Below, piece by piece: positions 7,773 through 11,334 of a stretch of DNA of 11,334 nt. The position numbers were made by a program, and so were the translations under genes. The notes under the pieces were generated by a model. That model saw only the letters and a program-made list of their open reading frames with translations. It had not been told where the DNA came from and made no database searches. This DNA comes from Burkholderiales bacterium (lineage in GTDB: Bacteria; Pseudomonadota; Gammaproteobacteria; Burkholderiales; JAEUMW01), in contig JAEUMX010000413.1 in assembly GCA_016791285.1 (NCBI GenBank), positions 1 through 11,334 on the forward strand, written 5' to 3'. Each line of letters opens with the position of its first letter. Positions within the stretch are counted from its first letter, which is position 1.

Positions 7773-9758
7773 ATGTCGACGGCAATCCAATCCGTGATGC
7801 AAGAGAACCGGATTTTCCCCCCGCCCGCGGCATTTTCGAAGGGCGCCGCCGTCCCGAGCATGGAAGCGTACAACGCGCTCGCGAAACAGGCCGAGGACGA
7901 CTACGAGGGCTTCTGGGGCAAGCTCGCGCGTGAGCACATCTCCTGGCACAAGCCCTTCACGCGTGTCCTGAACGAGGACAACGCCCCGTTCTACAAGTGG
8001 TTCGAGGACGGCGAGCTCAACGTCTCCTACAACTGTCTCGACCGCCAGGTCGAGGCGGGCCACGGGGACAAGGTGGCGATCATCTTCGAGGCGGACAACG
8101 GCGAAGTCACCAAGGTGACTTACAACGAATTGCTCGCCCGCGTCTGCCAGCTCGCGAATGCGATCACGGCAAAGGGCGTAAAGAAGGGCGACCGGGTGGT
8201 CATCTACATGCCGATGACCATCGACGGCGTGGCTGCGATGCAGGCGTGCGCGCGCATCGGCGCGACGCACTCGGTCGTGTTCGGCGGCTTCTCGGCACAG
8301 TCGCTGCGCGACCGCGTCCGGGACGCCGGTGCCGTCATGCTGATCACTGCAGACGGCCAGTTCCGCGGCGGCAAGGCGTTGCCGCTCAAGCCGATTGCCG
8401 ACGAGGCGCTGGAGGCGGACTGCCCGTCGTGCAAGAGCGTGCTGGTGGTCAAGCGCACCGGTGGCGACGTCAAGATGATGGCGGGCCGCGACGAGTGGGT
8501 GCACGACGCGATCAAGGATCAGCCGACCACCTGCGAACCGGTCTGGGTCGGCGCCGAGCACCCACTCTTCCTGCTCTATACCTCCGGCTCGACCGGCAAG
8601 CCGAAGGGCGTGCAGCACTCCACGGGTGGTTATCTGCTGATGGCGATCATCACCATGAAGTGGACGTTCGACATCAAGCCAGCCGATGTTTTCTGGTGCA
8701 CGGCCGACATCGGATGGGTCACGGGCCACACCTACATCACCTACGGCCCGCTCGCTTGCGGCGCCACGGAGATCGTGTTCGAAGGCGTCCCCACTTACCC
8801 GGATGCCGGACGCTTCTGGAAGATGATCCAGAATCACAAGGTCAACGTCTTCTATACCGCGCCCACCGCGATCCGCTCGCTGATCAAGGCGGCCGACTCG
8901 ACCGCCGCGGTGCATCCGAAGCAGTACGACATGTCGAGCCTGCGTCTGCTCGGTACGGTCGGTGAGCCGATCAACCCCGAAGCCTGGATGTGGTACTACG
9001 AGAACGTCGGCGGCGGTCGGTGTCCGATCGTGGATACCTTCTGGCAGACCGAGACGGGCGCCCACATGATCACGCCGCTGCCGGGTGCCACGCCCCTCGT
9101 CCCCGGCTCGTGCACCCTGCCGTTCCCAGGCATTCAGGCGGCCATCGTGGACGAGACGGGTCACGACGTTCCCAACGGCCAGGGCGGCATCCTGGTCGTG
9201 AAGAAGCCATGGCCTGCGATGATCCGCACCATCTGGGGCGACCCGGAGCGGTACAAGAAGTCCTATTACCCCGAAGAGCTCGGGGGCAATCTCTATCTTG
9301 CCGGCGACGGATCGATCCGTGACAAGGAGACGGGCTACTTCACCATCATGGGCCGCATCGACGACGTGCTCAACGTCTCCGGGCACCGCATGGGCACGAT
9401 GGAAATCGAATCCGCCCTGGTGGCCAATCCGATGGTGGCCGAGGCGGCCGTGGTTGGACGTCCCGACGATCTGACGGGCGAGGCGATCGTCGCGTTCGTG
9501 GTGCTGAAGCGCACACGGCCGACCGGTGAAGAGGCAGCCAAGATCGTCAGAGAGCTGCAGAACCACGTCGGGCGTGAGATCGGGCCGATCGCGAAGCCGA
9601 AGGACATCCGCTTCGGTGACAATCTGCCGAAGACCCGGTCGGGCAAGATCATGCGCCGACTCCTGCGCTCGCTCGCGAAGGGCGAGGACATCACGCAGGA
9701 CACCTCGACGCTCGAGAACCCGGCGATTCTCGATCAGCTCAAGACGACGGTTTCTTAG
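7773..9758 (+). CDS. acs: Acetyl-CoA synthetase (Acs), AMP-forming
   Basis: Acs activates acetate with ATP to acetyl-AMP and then to acetyl-CoA; it is the high-affinity route for acetate uptake metabolism. The 661-residue product spans the full ANL-superfamily enzyme. Key parts are [19 protein letters not shown] near 75-93, the phosphate-binding [11 protein letters not shown] (269-279), the acetate-pocket Trp424 in DTFWQTETG, the adenylate-binding [10 protein letters not shown] hinge region, and C-terminal [11 protein letters not shown] (619-629). Lys625 of this last motif is the catalytic lysine whose acetylation silences the enzyme in Salmonella. I chose the ATG at 7773 because GGAGGAG ends 5 nt upstream; the in-frame GTG two codons earlier overlaps that site. 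It is driven by the promoter at 7475-7502. A CrbS-like kinase lies downstream. Confidence 0.98.
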   Translation: MSTAIQSVMQENRIFPPPAAFSKGAAVPSMEAYNALAKQAEDDYEGFWGKLAREHISWHKPFTRVLNEDNAPFYKWFEDGELNVSYNCLDRQVEAGHGDKVAIIFEADNGEVTKVTYNELLARVCQLANAITAKGVKKGDRVVIYMPMTIDGVAAMQACARIGATHSVVFGGFSAQSLRDRVRDAGAVMLITADGQFRGGKALPLKPIADEALEADCPSCKSVLVVKRTGGDVKMMAGRDEWVHDAIKDQPTTCEPVWVGAEHPLFLLYTSGSTGKPKGVQHSTGGYLLMAIITMKWTFDIKPADVFWCTADIGWVTGHTYITYGPLACGATEIVFEGVPTYPDAGRFWKMIQNHKVNVFYTAPTAIRSLIKAADSTAAVHPKQYDMSSLRLLGTVGEPINPEAWMWYYENVGGGRCPIVDTFWQTETGAHMITPLPGATPLVPGSCTLPFPGIQAAIVDETGHDVPNGQGGILVVKKPWPAMIRTIWGDPERYKKSYYPEELGGNLYLAGDGSIRDKETGYFTIMGRIDDVLNVSGHRMGTMEIESALVANPMVAEAAVVGRPDDLTGEAIVAFVVLKRTRPTGEEAAKIVRELQNHVGREIGPIAKPKDIRFGDNLPKTRSGKIMRRLLRSLAKGEDITQDTSTLENPAILDQLKTTVS

Positions 9759-9774
9759 CATAGCCTTCCCGGCG

Positions 9775-9821
9775 GCAGGGCGCGGGCGGGTCCGGATCGT
9801 TCCGGGTCCCCGGCGCCCTGC
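9775..9821. other. Long GC-rich hairpin between acs and the MBL gene
   Basis: GCAGGGCGC (9775-9783) pairs perfectly with GCGCCCTGC (9813-9821), and inside it CCGGA (9792-9796) and TCCGG (9801-9805) form a second stem with a TCGT loop. It starts 16 nt after the acs stop and ends 18 nt before the next ATG. There is no T-run on either side, so it is not a classical intrinsic terminator. It may stabilise the acs mRNA 3' end, attenuate read-through, or hide the start of the next gene. Confidence 0.55.
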
Positions 9822-9839
9822 TCGTTCGCGCCATCGACC

Positions 9840-10805
9840 ATGCGTTTTGCCCCTGTCCGTGACTTCGACCACGGCATCAGCGCCATCGATGCCGGCTTCA
9901 AGCGTCCGCTGCTCGCCTCGATCCATCTGCTGCGCGAGGGTCGCGCGGCGGCCGTGATCGACATCGGCACCAACCAGTCGGTCCCGAACGTTCTCGCAGT
10001 CCTCGCGGCAAAGGGGATCGCCCCGGCCGACGTTCGCTATCTGATCCTCACCCACGTCCATCTCGACCACGCGGGCGGCGCCGGCGCGATGCTGCGCCAC
10101 CTTCCGAATGCGCAGGTCGTGATCCACCCGCGCGGTGCACGCCACATGATCGATCCGTCGCGGCTCGTGGCCGGGGCGGTCGCGGTCTACGGGGAGGCGG
10201 TCTTTCGCGAGGACTACGGTGAAATCGTTCCGATCCAGGCCGACCGGGTGATCGAGACCCGCGACGAATTCACGCTCGACTTCAACGGTCGGCCGCTCGT
10301 GTTCCTCGACACGCCCGGACATGCCCGCCATCACCATTCCATCTTCGACGCGCGCAGCCGATCGTTCTTTACCGGAGACAGCTTCGGCATCTCCTATCGC
10401 GAGCTGGACGTCGACGGCGCGGAGTGCATCTTTCCGACCACCACGCCGACCCAGTTCGACCCCGAGGCCGCGCATGTCACCATCGATCGCCTGATGAGCT
10501 ACGCGCCAACGCACATGTTCCTCACCCATTACAGCCGCGTCGCGCATACCGAGCGCCTCGCGGGTGATTTGCATCGGCTGATCGACGCCCACGCCGAGCT
10601 GGGCGAGCGCGTCAAGGACGCAGGGGAACAGCGCGATCGTCTCCTGGAAGACGGGGTGCGCGAACTCCTGCTCCGTCATGTCGACGCGCACGGCTGTCGG
10701 CTCGCGCGCGACGAAGTGCTGGGGGTGCTCGCCCTGGACGTGACGCTCAACGCGCAAGGGCTTGCGGCATGGCTCGACAGCCGCCAGCCGGCCTGTGCCG
10801 CGTGA
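9840..10805 (+). CDS. MBL-fold metallo-hydrolase, substrate unknown
   Basis: The 321-residue product has a complete metallo-beta-lactamase fold metal site: THVHLDH (71-77, with His72, His74, Asp76 and His77), His161 in DTPGHARHHH, Asp180 in FFTGDSFG, and His230 in LTHYSRV. This two-metal layout is typical of glyoxalase II-like and other hydrolases of the superfamily. There is no signal peptide, so it is likely cytoplasmic. Residues 243-321 form a helical C-terminal extension. The ATG lacks a visible ribosome site and follows the 9775-9821 hairpin. Its position between acs and a sensor kinase suggests a link to acetate or acyl-CoA metabolism, such as thioester hydrolysis, but the sequence does not show a substrate. 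Confidence 0.85.
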   Translation: MRFAPVRDFDHGISAIDAGFKRPLLASIHLLREGRAAAVIDIGTNQSVPNVLAVLAAKGIAPADVRYLILTHVHLDHAGGAGAMLRHLPNAQVVIHPRGARHMIDPSRLVAGAVAVYGEAVFREDYGEIVPIQADRVIETRDEFTLDFNGRPLVFLDTPGHARHHHSIFDARSRSFFTGDSFGISYRELDVDGAECIFPTTTPTQFDPEAAHVTIDRLMSYAPTHMFLTHYSRVAHTERLAGDLHRLIDAHAELGERVKDAGEQRDRLLEDGVRELLLRHVDAHGCRLARDEVLGVLALDVTLNAQGLAAWLDSRQPACAA

Positions 10806-10826
10806 TCTCCGCGTGCCGGCGAGGCG

Positions 10827-10835
10827 TGGCATAAT
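10827..10835 (+). promoter_or_regulatory. Extended -10 promoter before the small membrane protein gene
   Basis: TGG directly followed by CATAAT (10830-10835) fits the extended -10 pattern TGnTATAAT with one mismatch in the hexamer. No convincing -35 is seen, as is common for extended -10 promoters. Transcription would start near 10842, about 75 nt before the ATG at 10916. This suggests the small membrane protein and kinase can be expressed separately from acs. Confidence 0.45.
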
Positions 10836-10915
10836 TTCACCAACCCACCCCGAACAAGAGCGAGCGAACGGAAGCGGGCGATCCGGTCGACCATAAGAGC
10901 CCACCTGGAGGAGCG

Positions 10916-11113
10916 ATGATCAGATCGGGGACGAAGGGGCAGCGCTTCGTGGCCATCTTCCTGCTGGGCTCCGTCGCGTTCAACTACCCCTTCCTGTACC
11001 TCTTCAATACCCGGGGCGAGATCTTCGGCGTCCCGCTCCTCTACGCCTATGTCTTCATGGCGTGGGCAGGCGTGGTGCTGCTGCTCGCGCTCGTGGCCGA
11101 AAGGTCGCGCTAA
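10916..11113 (+). CDS. Small two-helix membrane protein upstream of SLC5-type kinase
   Basis: The 65-residue product has a short basic N-terminus (MIRSGTKGQR), a first hydrophobic helix at about 11-30, a turn (NTRGEIFG, 31-38), a second helix at about 39-61, and a charged end AERSR. This predicts an inner-membrane hairpin protein. A strong GGAGGAG ribosome site lies 4 nt before the ATG. It is followed 27 nt later by a kinase with an SLC5/SSS-type membrane domain. Small two-TM proteins (for example DUF485 YjcH beside ActP, and DUF4212 or DUF3311 proteins) are known companions of SSS transporters. A small gene (cbrX) is also reported, from memory, ahead of Pseudomonas cbrA. I do not know its function; a partner or translational-coupling role for the kinase is an inference. 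Confidence 0.85.
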   Translation: MIRSGTKGQRFVAIFLLGSVAFNYPFLYLFNTRGEIFGVPLLYAYVFMAWAGVVLLLALVAERSR

Positions 11114-11140
11114 CCACGGCCGGCGGGCAGGGAGAATCGC

Positions 11141-11334
11141 TTGCTCGAGGGCTGGGTAATCGTCGTCGCTTCGTTCGCGTATCTCGGCGTGCTCTTCGCG
11201 ATCGCGTCCTATGCCGACCGCCGGGCCGACCAGGGGCGGAGCGTCATCGCCAATCCGTACATCTACTCGCTCTCGCTGGCGGTGTACGCGACGGCCTGGA
11301 CGTTCTATGGCAGCGTCGGGCGGGCCGCGGGCGA
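11141..11334 (+). CDS. N-terminus of a CrbS/CbrA-type sensor kinase with SLC5/SSS domain (cut by right edge)
   Basis: The visible 64 residues start at a TTG with GGGAGA about 6 nt upstream. They comprise a first membrane helix (WVIVVASFAYLGVLFAIASY, 5-24), a basic loop (ADRRADQGRSVIANPY), and a second helix starting at the hallmark segment YSLSLAVYATAWTFYGSVGR. That segment is typical of bacterial histidine kinases whose sensor is a sodium:solute-symporter-like (SLC5) domain, such as CrbS and CbrA. CrbS with its response regulator CrbR activates acs in Vibrio and Pseudomonas. Linkage to acs here favours a CrbS-like role. The kinase core lies outside the window, so a plain SSS transporter remains possible, though the sequence fits the kinase subfamily better. 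Confidence 0.75.
   Translation, partial: MLEGWVIVVASFAYLGVLFAIASYADRRADQGRSVIANPYIYSLSLAVYATAWTFYGSVGRAAG

Noticed and set aside
7767..9758. acs start at the GTG at 7767
   Set aside because: It overlaps the GGAGGAG ribosome site; the ATG at 7773 is correctly spaced.
9759..9839. Intrinsic terminator after acs
   Set aside because: The hairpin is strong but no T-run follows it on either strand.
7593..10904. A 1103-codon open frame on the minus strand across acs, the MBL gene and beyond
   Set aside because: It is antisense to two unmistakable genes, has no recognisable domain and is His/Arg/Val/Asp-rich in the way expected of antisense frames of GC-rich codons. It has no ribosome site I can support.

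Overview
The window is GC-rich, densely coded bacterial chromosome. It most likely comes from a betaproteobacterium or a close proteobacterial relative. Supporting signs are the adjacent dapE-prmB pair, a dnaX-ybaB-recR(-rluB) cluster directly downstream of the 4.5S RNA gene, a RecR that starts [10 protein letters not shown], and an Acs gene linked to a CrbS/CbrA-type sensor kinase. The assignment rests on gene order and family resemblance, not on a search.

Layout. (1) Positions 1-1008, minus strand: 5' part of a long uncharacterised protein gene that runs off the left edge, followed by a short divergent spacer with two small hairpins. (2) 1129-3175, plus strand: dapE (lysine/diaminopimelate synthesis) and prmB (methylation of ribosomal protein L3), 7 nt apart. 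(3) 7340-3024, minus strand: ffs (4.5S SRP RNA), a PagL-type lipid A deacylase, dnaX, ybaB, recR and rluB. The protein genes are packed with 4 nt, 30 nt, 40 nt and a GTGA overlap between them. rluB runs convergently into the 3' end of prmB. (4) 7341-7772: intergenic and leader region with a hairpin upstream of ffs, a good sigma70-type promoter and a long structured leader for acs. (5) 7773-11334, plus strand: acs (acetyl-CoA synthetase), an MBL-fold hydrolase, a 65-residue two-helix membrane protein, and the start of a kinase with an SLC5/SSS-like N-terminus, cut by the right edge.

How the genes fit together. The minus-strand cluster is housekeeping: clamp loader, nucleoid protein, recombination mediator and 23S rRNA pseudouridine synthase. 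The outlier is the outer-membrane lipid A deacylase wedged between ffs and dnaX. The right-hand block looks like an acetate-response neighbourhood. CrbS-type kinases with an SLC5 domain are known to control acs in Vibrio and Pseudomonas, so the kinase fragment at the right edge is a reasonable candidate regulator of the acs gene 1.4 kb upstream.

Most of the window is ordinary. The points most worth a second look are: the acs / MBL / two-TM protein / SLC5-kinase neighbourhood; the PagL gene inside the dnaX operon, with an Asn where the catalytic Glu is expected and a G10 tract and SD hairpin upstream; the prmB/rluB tail overlap; the structured acs leader; and the uncharacterised gene at the left edge. 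I see no CRISPR array, tRNA, rRNA, origin or complete insertion sequence.
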